Both the position numbers and the translations under genes were made by a program. Shown piece after piece: positions 12,712-26,095 of a stretch of 64,000 bases of DNA (its first letter is position 1; every line of letters begins with the position of its first letter). The stretch comes from Sialis fuliginosa (taxonomy: Eukaryota; Arthropoda; Insecta; Megaloptera; Sialidae), in NCBI GenBank assembly GCA_961205875.1, contig OY540811.1:21197248-21261247 (forward strand), read 5' to 3'. The notes beneath the pieces are model-generated. The model was not told the origin of the DNA. It was given only the letters and a program-made list of their open reading frames with translations, and did not search any database.

Positions 12712-13473
12712 GATATTGTATTTCTCTGGTGTTTTTCAGTGTAGCAATTATGTTTAACTTATCAATATTTCACCCTGACATCAAAATTAACAAATGTCTA
12801 AAAGTGAACTTAAAGTTTTAGCTATTAGAAATATATACCTACTATGTGCTTTATTTTTTTAATGAAATTATTTACATTTAATGTGGTCAGCTCTTACAAA
12901 AATATTCGATAAATAATTACAAAAAGGACAGTTGTTCGCAGCTGTCTACTTGTATACATACAACCCAGCAATAAATGGTTTAGTAGGTCATCTAAAATCA
13001 GGTACTTAAGATGTTTTATATACACATTTTATGTTCAATTTCACGTTTTTCTAGATTTTGTTTCCACTCAACCGAACTATGTAAATTATATAACATAAAC
13101 ATATTATGTAGTTATATAATCTGATAATGTGTAACGCATATGGATGCCAATTATAACATCTTAATTGACTTTATGTAATACAAAAATGCCATTTTGTTTT
13201 TTATAAAAAAAGTAGACAAAACACTGCACATGCCAAACATTTGTGTACTTTAAATTATGACCTTTGTTACTATGCCATAACGGTGAAAATTATATACTTT
13301 TCGGAAGATACTATTTGGAATTAGTTTGTTGACATTAAGATATATAGTGTGATTTATGTTTTTACGTTGATACTTCTAACGTATAAATCATAAAATTGTG
13401 AAAGATTTTTTGGTACAAATTAGGAAATACGAGGTCGTATATTTGTGTCTATATATACAATCTTTATATCGGG

Positions 13474-13640
13474 CAGGGGTGGCTAAAAAGTCAATCGCGA
13501 TGTACTAGTCAATCGTTGCTTGAATTTCAGTCGTTTGGGGCAAATTTTAAATTAGACATCTAGATTTTAAACTAAATAATTAATATATATATATTTTTAA
13601 CTTATGTGCAATGTGTCACGGATTTTGTTGGTCACCCCTG
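13474..13640. mobile_element. Short hAT-type MITE
   Basis: 167 bp with termini CAGGGGTGGCTAA and TTGGTCACCCCTG, inverted with two mismatches. Flanks (TATATCGGG / TATAGGGTA) suggest a worn 8-bp duplication. Confidence 0.55.
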
Positions 13641-14099
13641 TATAGGGTATGTATTCTAGAATAAGTTGATGACATTTAACGAATTATGTTATTTAATTTT
13701 ATCAGTATAAAGTGTGGGAATTTAATTCATTTGTCTGTCACAGGATGGTTTATTATGAATGTCTTCTTTTTCGCGGAGTTGAGTATTCTAATATAAATTA
13801 TGTACATACTTAAGAAGATATTATTTTAGTACCGCAAAATCAAAAGGTGTTTACAAGTTACGAGGTCAATAAATTTAAAATTATATGTAACGGAATAAAT
13901 TGAGTATATTTTTCTATTGTTTTCTATGTTATAATAAATCATTTTTCAGTATATTTATAAATCGTTTATAATAACAAGTTTCTAATGGCCAATTCTTGTT
14001 TATTTATATATTTATTCAAATAGAGCATTTAGTTTTTCGTGTTTTATTTTGGATAACATTTCTTTCACATTCTACTGAAAGTTGTTGTTTAGTTTCAGC

Positions 14100-14345
14100 T
14101 AATATAAAAAAACAACTGTGCCATACGTAAGAGCACCGTATAAAAATAGTAATAGATATTTGTCTATTTTAGTGAACGCGGTTATTTCTCGAATCGGGAC
14201 AAATGTCTCTACGTTCATCGGACCGAATAAACTGGGCCACAGGCCCCGCCAAAAATCAGGACATCTGTTAGCAGGCATTGTCCCATCAGTCAAATGTGAT
14301 TTAAAACATAATAAGTATTTTAGAAAAAACACTGCAGCCAATTAG
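14100..14345. other. GC-richer patch open on both strands
   Basis: Open frames of 75 (+) and 80 (-) codons overlap; neither is recognised. The sequence GGGCCACAGGCCCCGCC is the GC peak. No splice sites or family motifs support an exon, so it is more likely repeat-derived. Confidence 0.2.
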
Positions 14346-17300
14346 TTTCCATTGCCAATTTTTTTCTGTGTGTTTAAATGTAAGGTATTACCTACAATCC
14401 GTTGTTAATGCATTAATATTTTTATCTTAATCTTTTGTTTTTTAAGATTTAAAATTTTAATAAACTAATATTGTTTATTTTGAAAACAACATTGAAAAGT
14501 TCAAAGTAAACCATATAGTATTTTTTCTGTATTGAAAAATAAAAGTTATGTGTGTTTTTAAATTTATTCCTTGTAAGAGATTCGCAAGTATTTTAAGGGT
14601 GGCGATAAGAGGGAATCGCATGTATTAAAATATATCATTATTCAGTAACCATTACCAACTGTTCAGAAACATTTTTTATTAAGAAAGAATTAATGAAAAC
14701 TTCCATAGAAATGTTTTTAAAAATTTATAATAAAAATAGAGTTTTTTTAATGCAATCATGTTCTTTCACAGGTACTGATTACACCAGCATACTTCTCCTT
14801 CTAGTATGTACATTTGGTTATATCTGATGACTGTAACTAGCAATAGGAAAGCCAAAAATAAAATCTATTACAGTAAATTTGAAAGAAAAGCATTTTCACA
14901 AATAGTTTTTAGTCTGCTTCACTGATACTGAAAAAAACTTATATTTAAACGTGTGATAATGAAATGCCACAATTAAAATAAATTCAATAGCGTATTTTTA
15001 GCAATAATAACACATGTTGTTTGCTATTCGTTATTTCAGCGTGAACTTCGCCGTTTAATATATACATGACGATTATTCAGTTCGCCCGCTGGTGATTATT
15101 TGGCATTCTTTTCGAGAAACGTACAAAAAATAAAATAAACTTATCCCCCTGACATTGGCGACTTAGTAGCATGCCATTTGTATTTATACGCATGTTGTTA
15201 GATCATAAATCTGATGCTGCTCTAGAAGCCAATAACCGAAGAAATAAACTTTAATTGAGGATTTCTAGAAAAAAAAAACGAGACGAAAATTAATCTTAAA
15301 TATAAAATACAGACACATATATCACAGCGAAAATAGTCAGAATGGATTCAGGGAAGGTCAAAATGGATATTTCCGTCAAAATCCGGAATTCGAAACAATG
15401 CTTACTTGTATTATCCCAGCTAGACACGTATACAACATATTTACATCATATTTAACTCACGCTCATCACGACTTACAGCAACCTGAATGTTAACTTTACT
15501 GCATGTTATGAGTAGGTACGCAATTTTTAAGTAATATTTGAATCATGTAATGTTTGCATACATAGGAACGAAAAAGAAATTTGACTCATGTTTCTATAAA
15601 TTTTATAAAAATTTATTTTATCAACTCGTGATAATCATAGATGTCTATTTGGGATATTTATTCTAAACATATGACGGTACCAGAAAGTAAAAATTAAATG
15701 ATTTTTAATTATATAAGATATATTTTATCTTTAAGTGTCTTATAATAAGATCCATCCTATACTTTGACGGTTTTTTAATTCTTTAAACTTTGTGTATATT
15801 TGTATATTGATATTCGAATATCTACAATAACAGAAGGTATATGTTATTAAAAGGTTTCGACAGTTACTTAATTTACTTTTCTTGAACTTGTTAAGAAATG
15901 GTATAAAATTTGTCTGTTTATATTTATGTTAACAAATTAAACCCAATTGAATTATTGTACTGTTTTTGGCAAAAGGGGGCCATTAATTGTTTTTAAACAA
16001 TGTTTCCGTAAACATTTACGGAAATTCTTGGACACCATAGACGGTTTTTTCAAAAATAAAATATTAGAATTGGCGCAGCAACAGCATCTAGAATTATTCC
16101 GGAATTTGCTTTAATGTATTTTTTCTATTTCTTAAATTAAAAACAGGACCTTGAATTTGACTTTATTACTAACATTAGTTTTTCAGGAGCAACTCGTTAA
16201 TGATAAGAAAATAATACCGAATACTATCGTGTCTTGTTCACTGTAATAATATTTTTGCCAGAGTATTCGGACAAATGCCAAAATAATATTTTTACCATTG
16301 GATCTAAAATGTGTACATGCATACATACATCAAACATGCGCTATTTTTTATCTATATGCAAAGAACGCATGATTAGACATAGCCTTGAATGAAGATTTAT
16401 AGTCCTATGTGCGGTTATGAACGACTGAATTATATTTTTATAGTAAATGCTAAAAAAATGTTTACGAGTAGGTTGCTCAATCGATTCTTTAGTTATAATT
16501 AAACCAGTCTGGATTAGATTAATGATTACCGCGGTCAGCAGTTCAAAACGATTTAGTTTTTAACCGATATATTCATTGTGTGACAGCTGTTATTTACTTT
16601 AATATTTTTTTGAAGTAAAATATGACCTAAATAGCGGCCTACATTTACCTGTTTCATTTTGGTTCCACGCTCATTATAATGAAAAATAGTAGAGGATTGA
16701 GAGGGGATTCCGTAAGAACTATATATTCCTAAATTAAAAATCTTTACATAGAAAATTTTTATTTACAATTATTACGAGGTATAAAGTTGTCAATATCGCT
16801 GAAATACTGATCATATAAAATACATATACAATATTAATGAATTAAAACTACATGTAAGACTCAAGGGTGTAACTACAAGGATTCCAAGGGGCGTGACTGC
16901 ACCCCGGTTTGAAGATGAAGTGAAATGAAAGGATGTTAAATTGAAGACGTCACATTTCTCTCAAAAAGTCAAAGTACTATTTACTTTCATATTTGAACCG
17001 CGTCTTCTTTACCAGTGGCTAGGAAATAATTGTAACTGAATGTGATCTGATATTTTTTAAATTATATTTATATGTTTGTATATACTAGGGGCTCTAACAC
17101 CGATATTTATAACATATTTTCGAGACCCTCGTAATGAAGTTTACAGTATAGTGTATTTCTATCTCTTTTTCGCGCGTGGCGAATTTTTTTGTCTTACGTT
17201 GGTTTAATGTAGGTCAATTTTTTGCGTGAAAATTTACAGATTTTTTCGAAAAAAAAACAGTTCCTCGGGGAAAAAATCACAACTCAGTACATTAATAAGA

Positions 17301-17433
17301 GTATATAAATATAACGTAACCGGACAGATATATAATATATAATTGTATACAATTTTATAACGATGTTAGGTCATTGAATTAAAAAAAAAACATTTTTAAT
17401 TAAACCTTTCGACCTTTATTAGTCTTACTCAAA
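14346..17433. other. AT-rich non-coding stretch
   Basis: Contains the weak repeat relative at about 15,246-15,400 and a fragment at about 16,863-16,910 (AAGGGTGTAACTACAAGG) resembling the end of the hAT-type MITE at 49510. No gene seen. Confidence 0.4.
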
Positions 17434-17686
17434 ATATATAAAGGTGAGTTCCAAAACTCGTTCGTTCCATTTAAAAAAAATAAATCAAGATGCAGTGCAT
17501 TTTAAAAGAATTTTTGGCATTCTCTTATATTGGAATGTCAGTTTTGAGCAAAAGTTGCTTAATTAAAATATGATTGAGCGAATTTTGCTATATGAAAGAA
17601 TGTCAAAAAAAAAATTTAAATGCACTGATCTCGATTTTTTTTTAAATGGAACGAACGAGTTTTGGAACTCACCTCCTCATATATAT
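17434..17686. mobile_element. Foldback MITE, ACTCGTTYGTTCC family, copy 2
   Basis: Ends AGGTGAGTTCCAAAACTCG and CGAGTTTTGGAACTCACCT are inverted repeats that continue for about 70 bp (CGTTCCATTTAAAAAAAAT and its complement). Flanked by TATATA on both sides, consistent with a TA-type duplication. Contains GTTTTGAGCAAAA in common with copy 1. Confidence 0.78.
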
Positions 17687-18080
17687 TTTTTACGTTTATG
17701 TTATAGTGGGATTTAGTGTCCTATGTATTTATTATTATTATTAACGAATATTGTATTACTAATTATAATTATATATGTATAATATATAAACGTATAAAAA
17801 TAAATTTTATTTTTATTGTTTATCGATGGAAAACAGATGTTATTTGTATTTGGATTACATATAAAATTTTTAACATGCAATCGAAAATTGGATGTCTGAA
17901 ATAGATTGTATTATCATTTATGTATTATTTTATAGTGTGCTACGATTTATTAAAAAAATAACCAGTTCGGTTTGGTTTTTTGTTTCGATTCGTACCCTTA
18001 GTTTTTATTAGGTCAAGTATGAAATTTGTAGTAAAAAAAAAAACGAAGTTTGTTAATGTTTTATAAATACAAGGAAATTT

Positions 18081-18240
18081 TTATTCATCAACGTTTGCAC
18101 CCATATGATTAATACACTTTTGTCCGGTGCAGGTGGTGTAAAAGCCGAATAGAGAGTCAATGAAATCTTGGATGGCTTGTTTTACAGCATTGTCAGAATT
18201 AATTTTTTTTTCCTATTAAAAAGTTATCCAAATTCCAAAA
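18081..18240 (-). pseudogene. Mariner-like transposase C-terminal remnant
   Basis: The minus-strand frame reads NSDNAVKQAIQDFIDSLFGF, then a short stretch to QKCINHMGANVDE and a stop. The ending KC-I---GA-VDE-stop is the usual C-terminus of mariner-family transposases (W/QKCI-VNG-Y-E). Only this tail survives; there is no catalytic domain. The sequence down to about 17,990 may be the element's end. Confidence 0.6.
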
Positions 18241-19414
18241 GAAGAGGTAGTTAATCAGATAATTAATTTGACATTTACTGATTTGAAATGTTACACGAAA
18301 ACAAACATTGTGTGAGTACTTATAAAATTAAAAGAATGGCGCCGCGGTTTCTTGAAGATTCTTCAATTATAACTCTAAATTCAAGTGCACGAACACATGT
18401 ATTTAATACCGTGCGGTTGTAAAAAAATAACTAATAATTAAGCCAAGGACTAATATGAGTCCAATGTGGAATACAGCCAGAAAATACATTAGAATACATA
18501 AATGAAACTTTCGATGTGGTAGGTGTTTAACAGGTGTGGCTCTGAATGATAGGCATCTGGGGAAAATATTTACAAATTATAATGTATGTCTGTCTATAAG
18601 TTGATACCACGTGATCAATCACGAATTATGAAAATATTATAGTAAATATGGGACGCTCCGTGTGAAGCATAGAGCAAAGGTCAAAATTGTGCGGATAAAA
18701 ATTATTATTTTTGGGCTTAAGTTGTAGCTTATGAGTGCCCATGAACATTTTTTTAAATAATTTTTTTATAAGGAGGCCATAAACGTTTTTTCCGATTCAG
18801 TTCCGCTTCTTTTTTAATATATTCTTCAAGAAATATGTTCAAATAATTAATAATTTAATGATATTTTAAATAAACATGTATCTACATTTATATCAATCTT
18901 TCAAATCGTTCTTCTGAGAAAAAAACATTGAGTTGGCAATGAAGAACTATGTTGAACTGTATAAAATATGATAATTTGATAACCTATAGAAAATTTGTAA
19001 AATTAAAAAAATATAGGTAATAATCATAGACGAAGAGTATGGAATGGACCGCGCATTCAGTATTAACATAATGGTGTAACATTTCTTCAAAACAGTGAGA
19101 GAGGTGCAGTGGCGTTTGGGATATATCCTATCTCTTTTTCTAATAAAAATGAAATATACACTTTTGTTTAAAATAGGACAAGTGTATCCCAAACATTTTT
19201 CTATCTCTTTCTTTTGACATGAATCTGTTTTCGAGTCAGATGCGCAGTCGATTCTCTATGTCTATGGTAATAATTACAAATTATTTTAAGCTTCACAAAT
19301 TACGTCTGAATACTTCTCTGTGTTTCGGCAACGTTATGAGTATGTATAAACGCGTACACAAACTACATAGGTAATGGTGCTATATATGCGGCATAAGTGA
19401 AGATAGTTATCGTC
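18241..19414. other. AT-rich non-coding stretch
   Basis: The 81-codon minus frame at 18947-19192 has no recognisable motif. Nothing else seen before the CpG island. Confidence 0.4.
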
Positions 19415-19640
19415 GGTCTGAGGTGGCGTTGGCGGCGCGGCGTGGGACGAAGGGATGGGCGCGGGGGCGGCGCGCGAAACAGCCTCGCGGTGTAAAAATA
19501 AATCAGCTGCCGTCGCCGTCGACTTCGGTGCTGCTGGCCGGGCGTGATGGCCTGGACCTCGGTGTCAGGAGCCATTGTGTTTGTGCGTTCAAAGCTAATG
19601 ATGCATTTTGTCGCATCGTGACGTCACTCGTGTGCAATTG
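19415..19640. promoter_or_regulatory. CpG-rich island, candidate promoter or 5' exon
   Basis: A dense CG stretch (GGCGGCGCGGCGTGGGACG and neighbours) in AT-rich sequence, with a perfect TGACGTCA (CRE/ATF-type) site near 19,620. The minus strand has ATGGCTCCTGACACC in a fair initiation context and an Arg/Pro-rich 70-codon frame. The plus strand has a frame with a GTG start only. It may be an upstream exon/promoter of Mrtf or of an unrelated transcript. Confidence 0.3.
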
Positions 19641-19994
19641 TTTTAGATTATTTATCATTGTAGATGTTAGATTAGTTATTTTTAATATATTATTATTTCG
19701 TACATATAATAAATAAATAAATGTATTATCATATTTTCAAATTAACTTAATAAAACTGTTATATCAAATGTGAAATACTTTAGCTATATCTTAATATCAA
19801 TTAAAAATACCTATGTATTTGTTAATTAATGCAATTTTATTAATTTATAAGTTGCATCAACTATACCTACCTACGATGATAGGTCAAAAAGTTCGCGAAA
19901 TTAATTGAAGGGCAGGGAGAGAGATACTATACTTTTACTATTATTCTTTTTCAAAATATGCTCTTATAACCCTTAACATATTTATCAGATCTTT

Positions 19995-20528
19995 GTATTA
20001 GGGCCTATTTTATTTCTTTTATTTATAAACGATCTACCGGAATGTTTATCAGATAAATTGCTACTTTTTGCGGATAACACAGCGGTAATTTTCAAAAAAC
20101 CACTATTAAGATCAATCTCTTAACAGATAAATTGCTCATTTATTAAATTCCACGAATGGTTCCAAAATAATAGTTTAAAATTGAATATTGATAAAACCTA
20201 GAATATTATATTTGGTTCATATAGTAACACAGAGGAAATATTATCTCTAAATGAAGAACACATAATGCCAACTAATTGCACCAAATTCTTAGGTTTATTT
20301 GACAAAAACTTGTCATGGAAACAGCATATTGAGAATCTTACTAAAAAAATTAATAAGTATAGTTATCTCTTAAGATCACTCAGATTATGCACTACGCAAG
20401 ATAATATATTACTTACAATTAGTATTGATAAGAAAATTATCTACAATTTTGTAGTTGCTATATTCTTCGTGCTACCACTTTTGACAACTGCTACAATAAA
20501 TCTTATCTTCATGGGAGTTTCAATATAA
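19995..20528 (+). pseudogene. LINE reverse-transcriptase remnant
   Basis: A frame from 19995 reads VLGPILFLLFINDLPECLSD, then LLLFADNTAVIF, matching RT motifs LGP-LFL-INDLP and FADD. The second catalytic Asp is Asn (FADN), and a stop follows at about 20,120. After a frame change, KFHEWFQNNSLKLNIDKT, a stop, then CTKFLGLFDKNLSWKQHIENL continue the thumb region. Non-LTR (Jockey-like) retrotransposon fragment, dead. Confidence 0.75.
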
Positions 20529-22691
20529 GGTTTATCACAACCTGGATATATAGGTGATTTTCTTTTCTATTCACATCCTTATTTCACATCGTTAACTGCT
20601 ACATAATTGAATTTTCATCACACGTAGACGTATTTGATATTTTCTTACATATATGGCAAACAGAAACACGTACTTAACACCCAATCTAACAATAAGTGAT
20701 GAAACTTATCAAAATTCAAAATCGATTTTGTAGAAATAGAGTTAATTAAACCCGGTCATTATCTTTACCGCTTCGTCAGTTTATCTATCTTTCCTCTACT
20801 CTAAACATTAACAAAACGATTTGTTAAAAAACTTTGTATAATTATACAGTAAAATATTTTCAGTCGCGAAAATCTACTTTTTGCATTCTTATGTAAAGTA
20901 ATAATAGTAATTGGAGCGATTTCCACGGAATCCTAAATAACAACTATTATTGTACGTATTACGAAAATATGCACTATAAATTAATTTTGTCATTTGTGTG
21001 GAGAAGTATGCGAAAACATTGCTTTTATACAATTCGTGTGCGTCGCGTGTACATATATATAAACTATTTTTGCTATAAATTTTATGTGACTTAGCTGAGT
21101 CCGTACGTAATATGCGTTAATTATTTATAAACATTTTATTGATGTTTTATAGAACGTTATTGTTCCAGTTGTGAATTTATCTTCTAGGCAGGAACATGGA
21201 TACAATTTTTGTATTATCTTTTTACTATCTGAGATAGTATTTCACAAAGTTTTAATTAATTTTGGAAATTTTAGCTGTAATTAATTCAAATTTGAAAATC
21301 GAAAACATTTTTTTTTGTACTTAATGGCTTCGTGTAATTTGATGAAATTTTCAGGAAAACTTAAAATTGATATAAGGTCTTGAAAAATATTTTTATTTTA
21401 TTTTTACTATTTCTTTTTTCATATCAAAAAAAATTCTTAAATTTTCAAATATCCAATTTTGCCAAAAATTGGCCAAACACAATCTTGAATTTTTTTCAGA
21501 AAAGTATTTTTTTAATTAATATCCTAAAACCGGTTTTTTGATTGTGGGAAAATATACCTAAAAAATTAAATAAATTGCTACGCTACTAGTAATATTTAAA
21601 ACCCCGTTTTATACTATAATAATTATAGTATAAATACACTATCGCTTATATCAACCACTATTTCTTTTAACGTTATGTTCGAGATAATTCGAAGGTTTTT
21701 TTGTTTTCTATTTTAAAAAAGAAATTTATAACCACATATTCTATTATTATAATATGTATGTTACATATACCTATATACTATTCCATGTGACGAACATTAA
21801 CTAAAAATAAATATAAACATTGAATTTACGAGTCAAAAAATTAGTGTGCATATGTACAAGTGACACTGGTTAAAATAAGTAGGGTTTTTTATATCGTGTT
21901 ATCAATTTAGACCGTTTTTATCATATTATATTATACCAGTTTTTTTACAATAATTATATAAAATAGCAGAGGAATTCACTTATTTGCTAATAAATGAAAT
22001 ATATTTACTTTAAACCAGGGGTTATTTTAAGAAAATTTTTCAACTGCCGATAGGTACCTTTTTTTGCTTTACAATTATAATTTTATTTATTACATTTCTC
22101 TTCCTACTTGCAATTTTTCAACTACACAAATTAGCTTTTACAATTGCAGTTTTCATTTTTGGAACTGCAGAAACAATCTACAACTATACACTAAAATACC
22201 TCTCGATATAAACCGTCGATTTTTTGTCTCTTGTAGATTTTGTCATTGTTTTATTGTTAATAAACGCTGACATTTGATTATAACTGAAAATGTTTTTCTG
22301 ATCGTTTCATCCATACATTTAGAATTAATTCCTATCTTTAATTCAATAGCTCATTGTGAAGTTTTAAATTATAATATTGTTATATTTTTAAATGAAGTAA
22401 TAAATCATACATTAAAATTTCTTCTAATTTTATTTACAATATACATACATATTATCCTGTACATCATATACATGTGTGTGTGTGCATGTGCACAGTTGTG
22501 AGCAAACCAATTTGATATTTTTAGCGTGAACACTTAATTCAAATCTTTATATTATGCACGCATTTTGGCATCGTTGCGTATTTATATTCAGTACCGGGCT
22601 TTAAACACATGAATTTGTGTAATAATTTTTATGTTTTTGCGGATATTTTTATTCGAGTAGTTAAAAACAATTTACTAAAAGATACTAATGA
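20529..22691. other. AT-rich non-coding stretch
   Basis: A near-palindrome at about 21,611-21,637 (TTTATACTATAA and its complement) is the only structure noted. Frames at 22064 and 22274 are low-complexity. No gene seen. Confidence 0.4.
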
Positions 22692-22694
22692 ACT

Positions 22695-24679
22695 ACCCAG
22701 TGAACATTTTATTCCTATAAAGGAAATGTGTCGTTTGCGATGTCGTTGTTAAGTCACACTTCCTTTAATTTGCGTCAAATAACACACAAAATATTGAGTG
22801 ACGTCATAACTCGTGTGCAATTTGACACCAAAAGGGAATTGTGTGCTCTTTTACACAGTCTAGGAATTGCATTCACACACAAGGCATTGTTACATAAACA
22901 GATTTTCAGAGTAACACGGAGTAGGAAATGTGTGGAAAAAAATATCGGCACTGTGTCTGTGCCTACCCAGACACAAATAAGTAATTTTTGGAATGCGTAG
23001 TGCGACACACTGTAGGTATTGTGTTCTTGAAGTTACTCGGTGATTTTGTGTGTAACGCAAAGTAGAAATTTTACCCGTGATTTGTGTAAAAACACACATG
23101 TCAGCTCCGTGTCGCACAATTAAGAAATGTTTGCTACTATTTTCCTACATTAACACAATGCGCTTGGATTGTAACACATAGTAGAAATTGTGTTAGGTAC
23201 GATTTTCAGTTTGTGTACTAGCACGTGTGATAAAAAAAAACAAAGATGTCGTCTAAACGGGTTCGCAATTACAACAGCCTCATCATACTACCGAAAAATT
23301 AAATAAATCGATAATAATTTTTGTTCAGCATTAGACCACCAACTAAAATAGAAAATAATTTATTAACACATGAAAACAATGGATATCACGTGGTATAAAT
23401 TTTAATATGTATCGTTTCTGGAAGAGTTGAGAAATTGGATTCCTTCATTTAAAATATCTAATCGAGTCGTTAATGCTTTAGTCTTATAGCTTAAAGCACA
23501 TGGAAATTTTAAGTATTTGCCTGGCGATTCTAGAACAATTCTTAAGACTCCTAAATCGGTCAATATTGTACCCATGGGTGATGGACATTATTGGCATAAT
23601 GGATTAAATAATTGTTTCATGAATTTGTTTATACATTTTAAGGAACCGACAAAATCTCATCCTTACCGTTACAGAAAAGTAATAAAACAGAATTTCAGCC
23701 TATATTATTTTTATGATCTCAGAGTTTCCTGAGGAGGGGGTCTCAGTAAAGTACACGCATTTCCTGAAGTGTGTGTGATTTAGACTGATTACACACACAC
23801 GGAATTGCGTCACAAGATTCCTTATTTGTGTTAATAACGACGACATGTGGGAATTGTGTGTCGCCGTGAAGGAATTGTGTTACACATTACCCACTTTACG
23901 TCTTTTTCCACATTTAAGGCAAAAATAGGGAATCTGGTGTGTTTCGGCCATATTTTCCATTATTTTTCTTGTTCAGTTTTTTATCTTAAAATAAAAACAC
24001 CTATTTTGCACAAACTAAATAGAAATTTTATTAATCTTGACCGAATTAATTGCAAATCTTACTTATTAAACCATTTTAACCAGTCAAAATTTGATTTGAT
24101 ATTTTTTTTTTTTTGAAAATCATATTTTTGAAGAAAAAAAATATTACACATAGGTTATTTTTGAGGCCCTCGTTACTAAAGTTAGTATCTAGGAAAATTG
24201 AACGGAAAACATGTCGTGGCAAGAGAAAATTGACTTCGTTAGCGGGAAAAAGTCAATGTAAATGGCATATTATTTCATCACAAAATGCTGATGTAAGAAT
24301 AATTTTACAAGGCTAATAATCTGAAAGAAACATTATATATAAAAAAAGGAATATAATTCCTAAATTGTGTGCAGCAGTCCACCAGATATTCTAAAAATTA
24401 TTAAGTGGGATTTGTGACAGATATAATTCCGGATCTGAGGCAGACACAATTGTGCAATTGTGTCGGCAAATCGTTAATAAAAATTGACAGGTGAAGGCAC
24501 CAGTACTGAAGCAATTCCCAAATTTATCCCTAAATGTGTTGTGTCACGGTGCTTCACTTCCCACATATTATTGACACACAGAGGTTATAGATTCAACACA
24601 TGTGTGTACAACTAGACACAGAGATCTCACACAATTACTTATTTGTTCCTTGAATGATACCAAATTTTGCTCACTGGGT
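22695..24679 (+). mobile_element. 2-kb DNA transposon with 3-bp target duplication and transposase fragment
   Basis: Termini ACCCAGTGA and TCACTGGGT are perfect inverted repeats flanked by ACT (22692-22694, 24680-24682). Including one more base gives TACCCAGTGA/TCACTGGGTA. Both subterminal regions are rich in GGAATTGTGT / ACACAATT words. Inside, an ATG frame near 23,246 (MSSKRVRNYNS) soon breaks. A frame near 23,500-23,640 reads YLPGDSRTILKTPK then MGDGHYWHNGLNNC, resembling unnamed transposases I have seen in animals. A CACTA-like placement fits the 3-bp duplication but is unproven. Confidence 0.68.
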
Positions 24680-24682
24680 ACT

Positions 24683-26095
24683 GACTGCTTTTATGTCTAA
24701 TATTAATATAACTAAGGGTTTTGCTCCTATATAGGTCTCAACTTTCAGCTTCAACCCTCGTGTACATATATACTTTAATTATAAAATTACTTCTTTTAAA
24801 TATCGATATCGGGTATTAAAAATTGATATCCTAATTTTTAATATTCAATTTAGAATATTTGAAAATTGAGTTTTAACAACAGTAAAACTTAATAATTAGA
24901 AAATAATAATTCGAAATAGTTCTGTATATACGAGCTTGGCCTCTAATTATTATTTTCGTATTGTTTGTTAGGATTTTCAAAAACAATTTCAATTAAAATT
25001 TGCTACACACGTCAAAAATGATACCTAACAATATTAAATAGAACGTGGATAAGAGAAACAAAAGATTATTGGTGTTGATAATTTAACCTTTTTAACTAAA
25101 AATGTCGTAGTTTCTTGGGAAAAAACCACAGTTCGGAAACTGTACATGATTAAGGACAAATCTACACGACAGTATAAATCAGACAAAAATCAGAACAGCC
25201 GTTTCGGACTGTAAACGAACACGATTTATATTATAATTTGATTGTATTAACTAATTGTAGCTAACTTCATTCGTTTCATGTCACACAAACAAAGGCTATT
25301 ATTTATAGTAACTATATTACAATATTTATAGATATATATGTTTTGAACCACGTAAACCCCAAAAATTATTGTTGTACATTTTAAATAAAAAGTATAGAAA
25401 TCAACATTTGCGTAACGAAACAAATATTTTACAATTATTAATTTTTTTTTAATAAGATTTTCTTTGAAAATTCAGTTGGCTCCTTGATAACCTAAAAATC
25501 TATTTGATTTCCTAATTTTAATAATAATAAAACGTTGTAAAACATAAGAGATCTATTTATAATTGTTCAATCAAATACCAAATGATGATAAACAAATATT
25601 ATGAAATTAATTTTGAATATGCATAAAAATTTTCAATCTATGCAATGCATTTTTTCATTATACATCACTTGGTAACGTATCCATTTATAAAAAGAATGAA
25701 GTGATTTAAAACCTATGAACTCTTTTTTTCCAAAACATCTTCAAAAGAAGTTCTCTCGATTTATGCATTAAATGCAGACTGGATAATTTAATTAACGGAT
25801 ATTTTTTTATATTTAGTATTTCAGTTTTCCTGCGGTTACAAGTGAATGCATTTGACAGATGCTGACAAACGTATTTATTTTTGAATTAGGTACTATTTTT
25901 TGCTAAATAGATTCATATGGTTCGTATTTACTGCTGTAATTCGCACTCCGTATGCATTATAGGAACATTTCAATTACCTACCACTTTTTATGTTAGGTCT
26001 ATTGAATGTGGAATTTTGTTTTCGAATGAAGATTTATTTGTTGAACGTCTTATTTTAAATTATGCGTTTATGAGTTAACTCAAAAATATGATTAT
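24683..26095. other. AT-rich non-coding stretch
   Basis: No repeat partner, open frame or structure worth naming was seen. Confidence 0.4.

Noticed and set aside
14099..14345. Overlapping 75- and 80-codon frames as a gene
   Set aside because: Open on both strands, no motif, no splice context.
19423..19716. 97-codon plus frame as an Mrtf 5' coding exon
   Set aside because: Begins with GTG, runs into AT-rich tail, and has no suitable donor in phase with the exon at 26697.
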